From Pseudomonas veronii (GTDB taxonomy: Bacteria > Pseudomonadota > Gammaproteobacteria > Pseudomonadales > Pseudomonadaceae), in the NCBI RefSeq assembly GCF_001439695.1, contig NZ_JYLL01000005.1:186001-250000 (forward strand): a DNA stretch of 64,000 bases. Reading direction: 5' to 3'. This document shows, in pieces, positions 47,527-56,549 of the stretch. The position numbers and the translations under genes are program-made. Position 1 is the first letter of the stretch, and each line of letters starts with the position of its first letter. The notes below the pieces were generated by a model, which did no database searches, had not been told where the DNA came from, and saw only the letters and a program-made list of their open reading frames with translations.

Positions 47527-48984
47527 ATGCGGTTTGCACGAGGGTTACACACCAGCGCGATGCTGGTCGGCTTGAGCGTTTTATTGGGGGGCTGCGCCAG
47601 CGTTGCGCCGACCGCCGGCCCTTCAACCCTGGACCGCCTGTTGGCCGACCCGGCCCTCAATGGCGCCACGGTTTCACTCGTGGTGCGCGACGCCCGCAGC
47701 GGCAACACGCTCTATCAACACAACCCGCGCACGCGGCTGGTGCCGGCCTCCAACCTCAAGCTGCTGACCACCGCGGCGGCGATGGACGTGCTGGGCCCGC
47801 AGTATCGGTTTTCCACCCAACTGCTGAGCAACGGCGCGCAGCAAGGCGAGCGCCTGAACGGCAACCTGTACCTGCGCGGCCTGGGCGACCCGACCACGCA
47901 GTTCGCCGATTACCAGGCACTCGCCGCGCAACTGGCGAGCCAAGGCGTGCGTCAGGTGCAGGGCGACCTGGTGTTCGACGACAGCTGGTTCGATGCGCAG
48001 CGCCTCGGCGTGGATTGGGCTCAGGACGATGAAAGCACCTACTACGGCGCGCAGATTTCGGCGCTGACCGTGTCACCCAATTCTGATTTTGATGCGGGCA
48101 CCTTGATGGTCACCGCCACCGCGCCCATGAGCCCCGGCCAGCCGGTCAGTGTGGCGATCAGCCCGGCCACCGATTACGTGCAACTGAGCAACCGCGCGGT
48201 GAGCGGCCCCGGCAACAGCTATGGGATCACGCGCCAGCACGGCACCAACCTGCTGCAACTCACGGGCGCGCTGGCGCCGGGTAAGCACAGTCGGCAATGG
48301 GTGAGTGTGTGGGAACCGACGCAACTGGTGGCCAATCTGTTTGAACAGGCATTGGCGCAGCAGGGCATCCAGGTGCTGGGCCGGCGAGTGATCGGGGGCA
48401 GCAGTCCGGCGACGGCGCGGCTGCTGGCGGAGCATCAATCGGCCCCGTTGCAGGAACTGATCACGCCGCTGCTCAAACTTTCGAACAACAACATGTCCGA
48501 AGCCTTGCTCAAGGCCATGGGCCGCCAGACCACGAACGCCGGAACCGCGCAGGCGGGCGTGGCGGCGGTGGCGGCCTTCATGCGGCGCCAGGGGTTGGAC
48601 CCGGCGAGCCTGAATCAGGTGGACGGTTCGGGGTTGTCGCGGCGCAATCTGGTGTCGGCGCAGACGCTCACCGACCTGCTGCTGGCGACGTCCAGGCAAC
48701 CCTGGTTCGACGCGTGGTACAACGCCTTGCCGATTGCCGGCAACCCCGCGCGCATGAGCGGCGGCAGCCTGCGTTATCGCCTGCGCGGCACGCCGGCGCA
48801 AGACAACCTGCATGCCAAGACCGGCTCCATGGGCGGCGTGTCGTCATTGAGCGGTTACCTCACCGACGCCCACGGGCGGCGCCTGGTGTTTTCGATGATC
48901 AGCAACAACTACCTGAGCGACGCCGCACCGGTCCGCGCTCTGGAGAACCGCCTGGCGGTCGCCCTGACGCAATGGCGCGACTGA
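47527..48984 (+). CDS. dacB: DacB/PBP4-type D-Ala-D-Ala carboxypeptidase/endopeptidase
   Basis: Class C low-molecular-weight penicillin-binding protein, periplasmic. Catalytic motifs: SNLK (S75, K78), SNN (LSNNNMSE) and KTG (HAKTGSM). The N-terminal LLGGCAS resembles a lipobox, so it may be lipid-anchored. Start at 47527; the frame is open upstream to 47341, but that segment lies in the receptor gene's 3' end. It converges on hmgR with 1 bp between the stop codons. Confidence 0.93.
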   Translation: MRFARGLHTSAMLVGLSVLLGGCASVAPTAGPSTLDRLLADPALNGATVSLVVRDARSGNTLYQHNPRTRLVPASNLKLLTTAAAMDVLGPQYRFSTQLLSNGAQQGERLNGNLYLRGLGDPTTQFADYQALAAQLASQGVRQVQGDLVFDDSWFDAQRLGVDWAQDDESTYYGAQISALTVSPNSDFDAGTLMVTATAPMSPGQPVSVAISPATDYVQLSNRAVSGPGNSYGITRQHGTNLLQLTGALAPGKHSRQWVSVWEPTQLVANLFEQALAQQGIQVLGRRVIGGSSPATARLLAEHQSAPLQELITPLLKLSNNNMSEALLKAMGRQTTNAGTAQAGVAAVAAFMRRQGLDPASLNQVDGSGLSRRNLVSAQTLTDLLLATSRQPWFDAWYNALPIAGNPARMSGGSLRYRLRGTPAQDNLHAKTGSMGGVSSLSGYLTDAHGRRLVFSMISNNYLSDAAPVRALENRLAVALTQWRD

Positions 48985-48985
48985 C

Positions 48986-49765
48986 TCAGGGCTGGTAGCC
49001 CATCCGCCAACTCACCGCCCGGGTCGCCGCCAGCAGGCGCTGCGCCGCCGGGCCGTCTTCATCGGCATGGAACAGCGAGGTGGGGCCGACCACGGTCATC
49101 ACCGCCGCCACCTGGCCGACCGCGTTGAACACCGGCGCCGACAACGCATCCACACCCGGCATCAGCAGGCCATGCACAAAGTGCAAGCCACGCGCGCGGA
49201 TCTGTTCGCAGGCGCTGGCGTAGGCCTGGTCGTCCGCCAGAGCGTGGGCGATGCCCGCCTGGATCTCGCGCTCGCGCAATTCGATGGTTTCCCGCGCTGG
49301 CAAAAAGGCGCTGAACACCAGCCCGGTGGATGAACTGAGCAGCGGCAACACCGAACCCAACTGCGTCACCACGGTGACCGCGCGCACCGCCGGTTCGATC
49401 TGCACCACGGTCGCACCCTGGTTGCCCCACACCGCCAGGAAGCAGGTTTCATTCAATTCGTCGCGCAGCTCGGCCAGGGGCAGGGCGCCGACTTTGAGCA
49501 CGTCCATGCTGCCCAGTGCGGCGAGGCCCACGCGCAATGCTTCGCGACCCAGGCCGTAATGGTTGGTGGCGCTGTTCTGCTCGGCGAACCCCGACGCGAT
49601 CAGGGCCTGGAGATAGCGGTGAACCTTGCTCGCCGGCATCTGCACATGCTCGGCCAGGCGCGACAGCGAGGTGGAGGGCGACAGTTCGGCCAGGGCCTTG
49701 AGGATGTCGGTGCCCACTTCGGCCGAGCGGACTTTCTGTTTACCGGTGTCGCGGGGCTTTTCCAT
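48986..49765 (-). CDS. hmgR: IclR-family repressor of the homogentisate operon (HmgR-like)
   Basis: An N-terminal winged helix (SLSRLAEHVQMPASKVHRYLQAL) precedes an IclR effector domain (GATVVQIEP, STGLVFSAF, GVDALSAPVFN). It is divergent from hmgA across 119 bp. By analogy with P. putida HmgR, homogentisate would release it. Start at 49765 (MEKPRDTGKQKVRSAE); an earlier ATG at 49828 would run into the operator. Confidence 0.9.
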   Translation of the reverse strand: MEKPRDTGKQKVRSAEVGTDILKALAELSPSTSLSRLAEHVQMPASKVHRYLQALIASGFAEQNSATNHYGLGREALRVGLAALGSMDVLKVGALPLAELRDELNETCFLAVWGNQGATVVQIEPAVRAVTVVTQLGSVLPLLSSSTGLVFSAFLPARETIELREREIQAGIAHALADDQAYASACEQIRARGLHFVHGLLMPGVDALSAPVFNAVGQVAAVMTVVGPTSLFHADEDGPAAQRLLAATRAVSWRMGYQP

Positions 49766-49829
49766 GGGGCAACGGGAATCCGAGAGATGAGTGGGCGTCT
49801 TTATAGCTTGACGGTCGACAGCGATCAAA

Positions 49830-49844
49830 TTACGTTATGCGTAA
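49830..49844. promoter_or_regulatory. Candidate HmgR operator between hmgR and hmgA
   Basis: TTACG-TTATG-CGTAA is an inverted repeat with a 5-nt centre in the divergent region, 41 bp upstream of hmgA. A further TTACG lies at 49850-49854. Such a palindrome fits a dimeric IclR-type repressor. Confidence 0.55.
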
Positions 49845-49884
49845 CTGGATTACGATAAAAACAACTTCCGTCAGAGGATGATCC

Positions 49885-51168
49885 ATGAACCTCGAATACC
49901 TCTCGGGCTTCGGCAATGAATTCGCCAGCGAAGCCCTGCCCGGCGCGCTGCCGGTCGGCCAGAACTCCCCGCAAAAAGCGCCTTACGGCCTGTACACCGA
50001 ACTCTTCTCCGGCACAGCCTTCACCATGGTGCGCAGTGAAGCGCGCCGTACCTGGTTGTATCGCATCCAGCCGTCGGCCCATCATCCGGCGTTCGTCAAA
50101 CTGGAGCGACAACTGGCTGGAGGGGCGCTGGGCGCGGTGACGCCGAATCGGCTGCGTTGGGACCCGTTGGCGATACCGAGCGAGCCGACCGACTTCATCG
50201 ATGGCCTGGTCGGCATGGCGGCCAATGCCGGGGCGGAGCAACCGTCGGGCATCAGTATTTACCATTACGGCGCCAACCGTTCGATGCAGCGCGTGTTCTT
50301 CAACGCCGATGGCGAGCTGTTGATCGTGCCCGAGCAGGGCCGCTTGCGTATCGCCAGCGAACTCGGGGTGCTGGAGGTCGAGCCGTTGGAAATTGTCGTG
50401 CTGCCACGCGGCCTGAAATTCCGCGTCGAACTGCTGGATGCGCAGGCGCGCGGTTATGTCGCCGAAAACCACGGCGCCCCGCTGCGCCTGCCGGACCTCG
50501 GCCCGATCGGCAGCAACGGCCTGGCCAACCCGCGTGATTTTCTGACCCCGGTTGCCCACTACGAAGACCGCCAGCAGCCGACGACCCTGGTGCAGAAATT
50601 CCTCGGCGAACTGTGGGCCTGCGAACTCGACCATTCGCCCCTCGACGTCGTGGCCTGGCATGGCAACAACGTGCCGTACAAATACGACCTGCGTCGGTTC
50701 AATACGATCGGCACGGTAAGTTTCGATCATCCCGACCCGTCGATCTTCACCGTATTGACCTCGCCCACCAGCGTGCATGGCTTGGCCAACCTCGATTTCG
50801 TGATCTTCCCGCCGCGCTGGATGGTGGCCGAGAACACCTTCCGGCCGCCATGGTTCCACCGCAACCTGATGAACGAATACATGGGCCTGATCCAGGGCGC
50901 CTACGACGCCAAGGCCGAAGGCTTCCTGCCCGGCGGCGCGTCGCTGCACAGCTGCATGAGCGCCCACGGCCCGGATGGCGAGACCTGCACCAAGGCGATC
51001 AATGTCGAGCTGGCCCCGCACAAGATCGACGACACCATGGCGTTCATGTTCGAGACCAGCCAAGTGCTGCGCCCGACGCGCTTCGCCCTGGACTGCCCGC
51101 AACTACAATCTGCTTATGATGCGTGCTGGGCCTCGCTGCCCGTCACCTTCGACCCGAACCGGAGATAA
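49885..51168 (+). CDS. hmgA: HmgA, homogentisate 1,2-dioxygenase
   Basis: Opens the homogentisate ring to maleylacetoacetate (Phe/Tyr catabolism). The Fe(II) ligands are H325 and E331 (in [11 protein letters not shown]) and H361 (in [10 protein letters not shown]). The 427 residues begin [18 protein letters not shown], with GAGG 7 nt upstream. First gene of hmgA-fahA-maiA. Loss of this gene causes pyomelanin; here it looks intact. Confidence 0.97.
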   Translation: MNLEYLSGFGNEFASEALPGALPVGQNSPQKAPYGLYTELFSGTAFTMVRSEARRTWLYRIQPSAHHPAFVKLERQLAGGALGAVTPNRLRWDPLAIPSEPTDFIDGLVGMAANAGAEQPSGISIYHYGANRSMQRVFFNADGELLIVPEQGRLRIASELGVLEVEPLEIVVLPRGLKFRVELLDAQARGYVAENHGAPLRLPDLGPIGSNGLANPRDFLTPVAHYEDRQQPTTLVQKFLGELWACELDHSPLDVVAWHGNNVPYKYDLRRFNTIGTVSFDHPDPSIFTVLTSPTSVHGLANLDFVIFPPRWMVAENTFRPPWFHRNLMNEYMGLIQGAYDAKAEGFLPGGASLHSCMSAHGPDGETCTKAINVELAPHKIDDTMAFMFETSQVLRPTRFALDCPQLQSAYDACWASLPVTFDPNRR

Positions 51169-51171
51169 CCC

Positions 51172-52458
51172 ATGACGCAATCAACGCTCGCCCGCAGTTG
51201 GGTCACCAGCGCCAACGGTCATCGTGATTTTCCCCTGCAAAACCTGCCGCTGGGGGTGTTCAGCATCAACGGCGCGGCGCCGCGCAGTGGCGTGGCGATC
51301 GGCGACTGCATTCTCGACCTGCTGGCCGCCCGCGATGCGTTTGACGGTGAAGCGCTGCGCGCCGTCGATGCCACTGCCGGCGGGCAGTTGAACGCGTTCT
51401 TCGAGCTGGGCCGTGGCCCGCGCGTGGCCTTGCGCGAGCGCCTGTTGGCATTGCTCGGGGAGGGCAGTCCGCTGCAAGCACGCGAGGCCGAAGTGCTGCA
51501 CCGCGCCGCCGATTGCCAGATGCACCTGCCCGCCAAGATCAATGACTACACCGACTTCTATGTCGGCATCGAACACGCGCAGAACGTCGGCAAACTGTTC
51601 CGCCCCGACAACCCGCTGCTGCCCAACTACAAGTACGTGCCGATCGGTTATCACGGCCGTGCATCGACCATTCGCCCGTCCGGCACCGAGGTGCGCCGCC
51701 CCAAAGGCCAGACCCTGCCGGCCGGCCAGACCGAGCCGACCTTCGGCCCCTGCGCGCGGCTGGACTACGAGTTGGAGCTGGGCATCTGGATCGGCCAGGG
51801 CAATGCCATGGGCGACTCGATTGCCATTGGCGAGGCGGCCGAGCACATTGCCGGTTTCTGCCTGCTCAACGACTGGTCGGCGCGGGATATCCAGGCCTGG
51901 GAGTACCAGCCGTTGGGGCCGTTCCTGTCGAAGAGTTTTATCACCAGCATCTCGCCGTGGGTGCTGACGGCCGAAGCGCTGGCGCCGTTCCGCCAGGCAC
52001 AACCGGCACGTCCCGCAGGCGATCCGCAGCCGCTGCCGTACCTGCTGGATCAACGCGATCAGGCGGCGGGCGCGTTCAATATCGAGCTGGAGGTGCTGCT
52101 GACCACGGCGTCGATGCGTGAACAGAACCTGCCGGCCCAGCGCCTGACCCTGAGCAACACCCAGTACATGTACTGGACCGTGGCGCAAATGGTTGCGCAT
52201 CACAGCGTCAATGGCTGCCAGTTGCAGGCCGGCGATCTGTTCGGTTCGGGCACCTTGTCCGGGCCGCAGCCGGGGCAGTTCGGCAGCCTGCTGGAGATCA
52301 CCGAGGGCGGCAAGAAGCCGATTGAACTGGCGTCGGGCGAGGTGCGTAAATTCCTCGAAGACGGTGATGAAATCATCCTGCGCGGCCGTTGCAGCCGTGA
52401 CGGTTTTGCCTCCATCGGCTTCGGCGAATGCCGCGGCACGGTGGTCGCGGCGCGCTGA
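51172..52458 (+). CDS. fahA: Fumarylacetoacetase
   Basis: Hydrolyses fumarylacetoacetate to fumarate and acetoacetate, the last step. The N-terminal SH3-like domain precedes the catalytic fold with NDYTDFYVGIEHA (Asp/His pair), GYHGRASTI and LDYELELGIWIG (metal-binding acidic residues). The 428 residues are full length. Starts 3 bp after hmgA with GGAGATAA before the ATG. Confidence 0.97.
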   Translation: MTQSTLARSWVTSANGHRDFPLQNLPLGVFSINGAAPRSGVAIGDCILDLLAARDAFDGEALRAVDATAGGQLNAFFELGRGPRVALRERLLALLGEGSPLQAREAEVLHRAADCQMHLPAKINDYTDFYVGIEHAQNVGKLFRPDNPLLPNYKYVPIGYHGRASTIRPSGTEVRRPKGQTLPAGQTEPTFGPCARLDYELELGIWIGQGNAMGDSIAIGEAAEHIAGFCLLNDWSARDIQAWEYQPLGPFLSKSFITSISPWVLTAEALAPFRQAQPARPAGDPQPLPYLLDQRDQAAGAFNIELEVLLTTASMREQNLPAQRLTLSNTQYMYWTVAQMVAHHSVNGCQLQAGDLFGSGTLSGPQPGQFGSLLEITEGGKKPIELASGEVRKFLEDGDEIILRGRCSRDGFASIGFGECRGTVVAAR

Positions 52459-52470
52459 GGGGGCGGGGCG

Positions 52471-53106
52471 ATGGAACTTTACACTTACTATCGGTCCACT
52501 GCGTCGTACCGGGTACGGATCGCGCTGGCGCTCAAGGGCCTGGACTTCACCGCCGTGCCGGTCAACCTAGTGGCGCCGGCGGGCGGCGCCCATCGCCAGC
52601 CGGAGTACCTGGCGATCAACCCACAAGGTCGCGTCCCGGCGCTGCGCACCGATGACGGCGAACTGTTGATCCAGTCGTCGGCGATCATCGAATACCTGGA
52701 GGAATGTTATCCACAGGTGCCGCTGCTGTCCCAGGACCTGGCAGCCCGCGCCCATGCGCGCGCGGTGGCGTCGATCATCGCCTGCGACATTCACCCGCTG
52801 CACAACTCCAGCACCCAGAACCTGTTGCGCCAGTGGGGCCACGATGAAACCCAGGTGCTGGCCTGGATCGGTCATTGGATCAGCCAGGGCTTGGACGCGG
52901 TCGAGCAGTTGATTGGCGATCACGGGTTTTGCTTTGGCGAGCAGCCGGGGCTGGCGGATGCGTTTCTGATTCCGCAGCTGTATGCCGCCGAGCGCTTCAA
53001 GGTGGCGTTGGCGGGGTATCCGCGTATCGGGCGGGTGGCGGCTTTGGCGGCGCAGCATCCGGCGTTTATCCAGGCGCACCCTGCCAACCAGCCTGATACA
53101 CCCTAG
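52471..53106 (+). CDS. maiA: Maleylacetoacetate isomerase (zeta-class GST)
   Basis: Isomerises maleylacetoacetate to fumarylacetoacetate with glutathione. The active-site segment reads STASYRVRIAL (zeta class SSCSxRVRIAL), with Ala-Ser in place of Ser-Cys. NPQGRVPAL and QSSAIIEYLEE bind glutathione. The 211 residues are normal. Third gene of the operon. Confidence 0.95.
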   Translation: MELYTYYRSTASYRVRIALALKGLDFTAVPVNLVAPAGGAHRQPEYLAINPQGRVPALRTDDGELLIQSSAIIEYLEECYPQVPLLSQDLAARAHARAVASIIACDIHPLHNSSTQNLLRQWGHDETQVLAWIGHWISQGLDAVEQLIGDHGFCFGEQPGLADAFLIPQLYAAERFKVALAGYPRIGRVAALAAQHPAFIQAHPANQPDTP

Positions 53107-53121
53107 ACGCGCTCGTTGTGT

Positions 53122-53925
53122 TCAGTGAATCACCGAGTTGGGCGGCAAGTGGCCCAGCCGCTGGGTCAGGCGCAGGCGCTGGATCGGGTCTTCGCTGAGC
53201 AGCAGCGCGTGCTCCAGGTCGAAACGCTCGGCGCTTGGGCAGTCCAGGCGTTGATACAGGCTGGCCCGCGCCAGGTAATCGGCGGCGCTGGCATGGCCCA
53301 GTTCCAGCACGCGCTCGGCGTCGACCAGGGCGGCCAGCGGGTCGTCATTGGAGAGGTACAACTGGCGCAGGTTGCGCGACAGTCGTTGCAGGATCGAGCG
53401 TGGGCTGGCGGTGCGCAGGTGGTCGGCTTGCAGCTTGAGGTCGGGGCCGTATTGGCGTTGCAACAGTTCGCGGCAATCGTTGGGGTACAGGCGTCGGCCG
53501 CCGCAAGGGTCGAGCAGGTGATCGGCGCCGGGTACCCGCAGCAGGAAGTGGCCGGGGAAGTTGACGCCGACCATCGGGATATTCAGGCGTTGCGCCAGTT
53601 CCATCGCGATCAGCCCCATGGCCAGGGGTTGTCCGCGCTTGCGCTGCAACACCTTGTCCAGCAGCGCGGCGGCGGGGCGCAGCGGGGTGAAGTCATCCTG
53701 GGCGAACCCGAGGTCATTCAGGCGTCGCAGCAACGGCTGGCCGAGCTCATCCGCCGGCAACAGGGGCATGCCCAGGCTGACCTGCTGTTGCAGCACGTTG
53801 AGCTCCTGCAGGATCAACAGCGGTTGCACCGTTGGGTCATGCTCGGCCGCAATCCACAGCGCAGCTTCAAACAGCGCAGGGGGCGAACGTTCCAGGCAGG
53901 CGAAAAAGGCGTGACGGGGGTTCAT
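53122..53925 (-). CDS. SirB1-like transglutaminase-fold / TPR protein
   Basis: The 267-residue protein carries the SirB1 pattern: RGQPLAMGLIAMELAQRLNIPMVGVNFPGHFLLR, then DPCGGR, followed by TPR-like helices at the C-terminus. The family has a transglutaminase-like fold without the catalytic Cys. Function unproven. Convergent with maiA. Confidence 0.88.
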   Translation of the reverse strand: MNPRHAFFACLERSPPALFEAALWIAAEHDPTVQPLLILQELNVLQQQVSLGMPLLPADELGQPLLRRLNDLGFAQDDFTPLRPAAALLDKVLQRKRGQPLAMGLIAMELAQRLNIPMVGVNFPGHFLLRVPGADHLLDPCGGRRLYPNDCRELLQRQYGPDLKLQADHLRTASPRSILQRLSRNLRQLYLSNDDPLAALVDAERVLELGHASAADYLARASLYQRLDCPSAERFDLEHALLLSEDPIQRLRLTQRLGHLPPNSVIH

Positions 53926-54110
53926 TGCATTCTCCGGCGGATGCTCCCGTTTTAGCCTTGCTGAGAATTTTCGTCCAGTAGCTTGAGAGATATCCTACTT
54001 GCTTATGTCGCAGGCCCCGCAAAACCGGGTGGCTTATTCCCGCGCACTTCGGCAGTTTTCTGCCGCAGGCCTATACTTGGCGACACCAGAAGTGATTCGG
54101 GAGCTTGACG

Positions 54111-55130
54111 ATGTTTGCTCTCATGCACAGCACCCGCCTTGAATCGCTGCACCTAAGCATCGACCCGACGACCGGGTTGAAGGCGATCATAGCCATCCAC
54201 AACAGCCGCCTGGGGCCTGCCCTGGGTGGTTGTCGTTACCTCGCATATCCCGACGACGAAAGCGCGGTGGCCGACGCCGCACGCCTGGCCCAAGGCATGA
54301 GCTACAAGGCCGCCCTGGCGGGTTTGCCGGTAGGCGGTGGTTGCGCCGTGATCCTGCGCCCCGCCCATGTGGAAAGCCGCGCGGCCCTGTTTGAAGCCTT
54401 CGGGCGATGTGTCGAGCAACTTGATGGCCGCTATATCACCGCCATCGACAGCGGCACCTCGGTGGCCGACATGGATTGCATTGCCCAGCAAACCCGCTTC
54501 GTCACCAGCACCACCGCCGCCGGCGACCCTGCGCCCCATGCCGCCATGGGCGTATTCGCCGGTATCCGCACCACCGCGATGGCGCGCCTGGGCAGCGACA
54601 ATCTCGAAGGCTTGCGCGTGGCGATCCAGGGCCTGGGCAACGTCGGTTACGCCCTCGCCGAACAACTGCATGCCGCCGGCGCCGAACTGCTGGTCAGCGA
54701 CATCGACCAAGGCAAAGTGCAACTGGCCATGGAGCAACTCGGCGCACACCCGATCGCCAATGACGCCTTGCTCAGCACCCCCTGCGACATCCTCGCGCCC
54801 TGCGGCCTCGGCGCCGTGTTCAATCGCAACAGCGTCGGCCAACTGCGTTGCGCCGCCGTGGCCGGTTCCGCCAGTGCGCAACTGACCAACCTGCAAGTCG
54901 CCGACCAGTTGGAAGGGCGCGGCATCCTCTACGCCCCGGACTATGTGATCAACTCCGGTGGCCTGATCTACGTCGCCCTCAAACACAGCGGCGCCGAACT
55001 GCCGACCATCACCGCGCACCTGTCGAACATCGGCACGCGCCTGACCGAAATCTTCGCCCACGCCCAGGCCGAAAAACGCTCCCCCGCACGGGTCGCCGAT
55101 GAACTGGCCGAGCGCCTGCTTTACCGCTAG
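54111..55130 (+). CDS. Leu/Val/Phe dehydrogenase homologue lacking the catalytic lysine
   Basis: Amino-acid dehydrogenase fold: GPALGGCRY, then GMSYKAALAGLPVGGGCAVI, AIDSGTSVADMD, and a Rossmann motif (IQGLGNVG). In characterised leucine dehydrogenases the segment reads YKxAxAGLxxGGGK, where the second Lys is catalytic. Here K66 (substrate carboxylate) is kept, but the second Lys is C78. The 339-residue length is normal. ATG at 54111 with GGGAG 7 nt upstream. Oxidative deamination activity is therefore doubtful. Confidence 0.88.
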   Translation: MFALMHSTRLESLHLSIDPTTGLKAIIAIHNSRLGPALGGCRYLAYPDDESAVADAARLAQGMSYKAALAGLPVGGGCAVILRPAHVESRAALFEAFGRCVEQLDGRYITAIDSGTSVADMDCIAQQTRFVTSTTAAGDPAPHAAMGVFAGIRTTAMARLGSDNLEGLRVAIQGLGNVGYALAEQLHAAGAELLVSDIDQGKVQLAMEQLGAHPIANDALLSTPCDILAPCGLGAVFNRNSVGQLRCAAVAGSASAQLTNLQVADQLEGRGILYAPDYVINSGGLIYVALKHSGAELPTITAHLSNIGTRLTEIFAHAQAEKRSPARVADELAERLLYR

Positions 55131-55140
55131 CCCACGCATT

Positions 55141-55170
55141 AAAAAGGCCCTGAATCATCGATTCAGGGCC
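55141..55170 (-). terminator. Terminator between the Leu-DH homologue and yebG
   Basis: A perfect 10-bp stem GGCCCTGAAT / ATTCAGGGCC with loop CATCG. On the minus strand it is followed by TTTTT, so it ends yebG transcription; it may also stop plus-strand transcripts. Confidence 0.85.
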
Positions 55171-55185
55171 TGTTCAATTCGGGCT

Positions 55186-55446
55186 TTATTCCGCCGGCGG
55201 GTTCAGCAACTCGGACAGCGCGTCCGGTTGGCTCTTGAACGCCTTGGCAAAGACATCGCGGTTTTTCGCCATGTAGATCCCGGCCTCTTCAACCTGCTGC
55301 TCGCTCAACGACGGCACGGCTTTTTGCAACACTTCTGCGAGCAACTCAGCGAGTTCAAGCATCTTGTCATGACGGTCAGCTTCGGCTTTATCCATGAACA
55401 AACGCTCCAGATCTCGGCTGCTGCGGTATACCACTTCGACGGCCAT
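55186..55446 (-). CDS. yebG: YebG-family SOS-regulated protein
   Basis: The 86 residues begin MAVEVVYRSSRDLE and continue KAEADRHDKMLELAELLAEVL, matching E. coli YebG (MAVEVKY, KKEADAYDKMLDTADLL). DNA-damage inducible in E. coli; molecular role unknown. A LexA box lies 44 bp upstream. Followed by an intrinsic terminator. Confidence 0.93.
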   Translation of the reverse strand: MAVEVVYRSSRDLERLFMDKAEADRHDKMLELAELLAEVLQKAVPSLSEQQVEEAGIYMAKNRDVFAKAFKSQPDALSELLNPPAE

Positions 55447-55489
55447 TCACCACCTCACATGCCTTCACGATAGTTGTCTTTTGCGACTA

Positions 55490-55505
55490 CTGTATTTATA
55501 TACAG
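55490..55505 (-). promoter_or_regulatory. LexA (SOS) box of yebG
   Basis: CTGTATTTATATACAG conforms to the CTG-N10-CAG LexA consensus, with an AT-only centre. Confidence 0.9.
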
Positions 55506-55694
55506 CTAAAAGGGTAAGCCAAACCGTGGGGTTTGGGTAGCAGTTTTTTAATGTAGCCCGGAAATACAGGTTTGGAGTGTCTCATGTCACCCCGCCATCA
55601 TCTTAGCCCTGCCGCTGGCCTTTTTTCTGCATGCAGAACAACCGTCACGTCCAAGCGGCACTATCCGGTCGAGCCGACCTAAGGAAGCATCATC

Positions 55695-55901
55695 GTGAAA
55701 ATCAACCGGGTCGAAAAGCTGCGTCAGAATGTCCGCGGGCTGGCTGAGTCGCCGGGCAATCTGTTTGTCGAGTCGTTCGACTACCTGGCGTTGGCCGCCA
55801 TGTTCGGGATTTACTTCAAGAGCAAGGTCAAGTTTACTTATATCCTTAACGTTGGCCTGTTTTTAGGAAGAACTCCGCAAGATCAATTTGTTACTGTGTA
55901 G
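55695..55901 (+). pseudogene. Truncated psiE remnant
   Basis: The 68-residue frame has a GTG start and AAGGAAG ribosome site. Residues 1-33 (MKINRVEKLRQNV ... ESFDYLAL) match the N-terminus of PsiE. AMFGIYFK matches a segment that is normally about 45 residues further on. After this the match ends and the sequence becomes AT-rich. It therefore looks like the native psiE with an internal deletion and a lost 3' half, next to an acquired segment. A second psiE follows. Confidence 0.7.
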
Positions 55902-55991
55902 CCTCGGATACGGGGGCTGGATGAGCCGTGCGGTAGAGGCAATGCGTGGTCTTTTTTTTTCGGTTTGACGTGCGATGGGGAGTGGGAAGTT

Positions 55992-56429
55992 ATGAAGTGG
56001 GCAGATCGGATGCGGGTGCGGCTTCATGCGGGGGCTAATAGCTTAGGGAACCTGAGTGTAGAGTTTTTTCACTATCTAGCATTGTTCGCAATTGGCGCAA
56101 TCACCGTATGGGCGGGTATTTCGGCGTTTGTTGATATGCTGCATCAAGAGAAAGTCAGTGTCGATGACATCTTGCTGCTTTTCATTTATCTCGAATTACT
56201 CGCCATGTCGGGAATCTATTTTAAAACAAATCATATGCCATTGAGGTTCCTCCTTTACATTGGAGTGACGGCATTGATTCGGCTACTGATTAGCGATGTG
56301 TCGCACCACAAAGCTCCTGATGAAGGGATTCTGTATATCAGTGGCGGCGTTCTGCTTCTCGCTTTTTCGATTCTGGTTGTAAGATATTCTTCGTCAAAAT
56401 ATCCATCCGTGAAAGAAAGGAGTGATTGA
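55992..56429 (+). CDS. psiE: PsiE-family phosphate-starvation-inducible membrane protein
   Basis: The 145-residue protein has four predicted transmembrane segments: FFHYLALFAIGAITVW, DDILLLFIYLELLAM, RFLLYIGVTALIRLL and LYISGGVLLLAFSILVV. SIYFKTNHMP- and LLISDVSHHK-type motifs are conserved. Clearly more AT-rich than the remnant before it. ATG at 55992; an upstream TTG (55965) is unlikely. Function of the family is unknown beyond phosphate-starvation induction in E. coli. Confidence 0.88.
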   Translation: MKWADRMRVRLHAGANSLGNLSVEFFHYLALFAIGAITVWAGISAFVDMLHQEKVSVDDILLLFIYLELLAMSGIYFKTNHMPLRFLLYIGVTALIRLLISDVSHHKAPDEGILYISGGVLLLAFSILVVRYSSSKYPSVKERSD

Positions 56430-56512
56430 GTGTCAAGGTTGTTTTGGGGTTGAGTATTTTTGTCGCGGGGGTAATTCAATGTGCTGAGACTGTTTATTGT
56501 ATGACGGTGGTG

Positions 56513-56540
56513 ACTATGAAGGAGGATTTTCCTTCATAGT
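56513..56540. terminator. Stem-loop between convergent psiE and methyltransferase genes
   Basis: An 11-bp perfect stem ACTATGAAGGA / TCCTTCATAGT with a 6-nt loop. No long T-run follows on either strand, so termination strength is uncertain. Confidence 0.6.
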
Positions 56541-56549
56541 TACGTTGAA

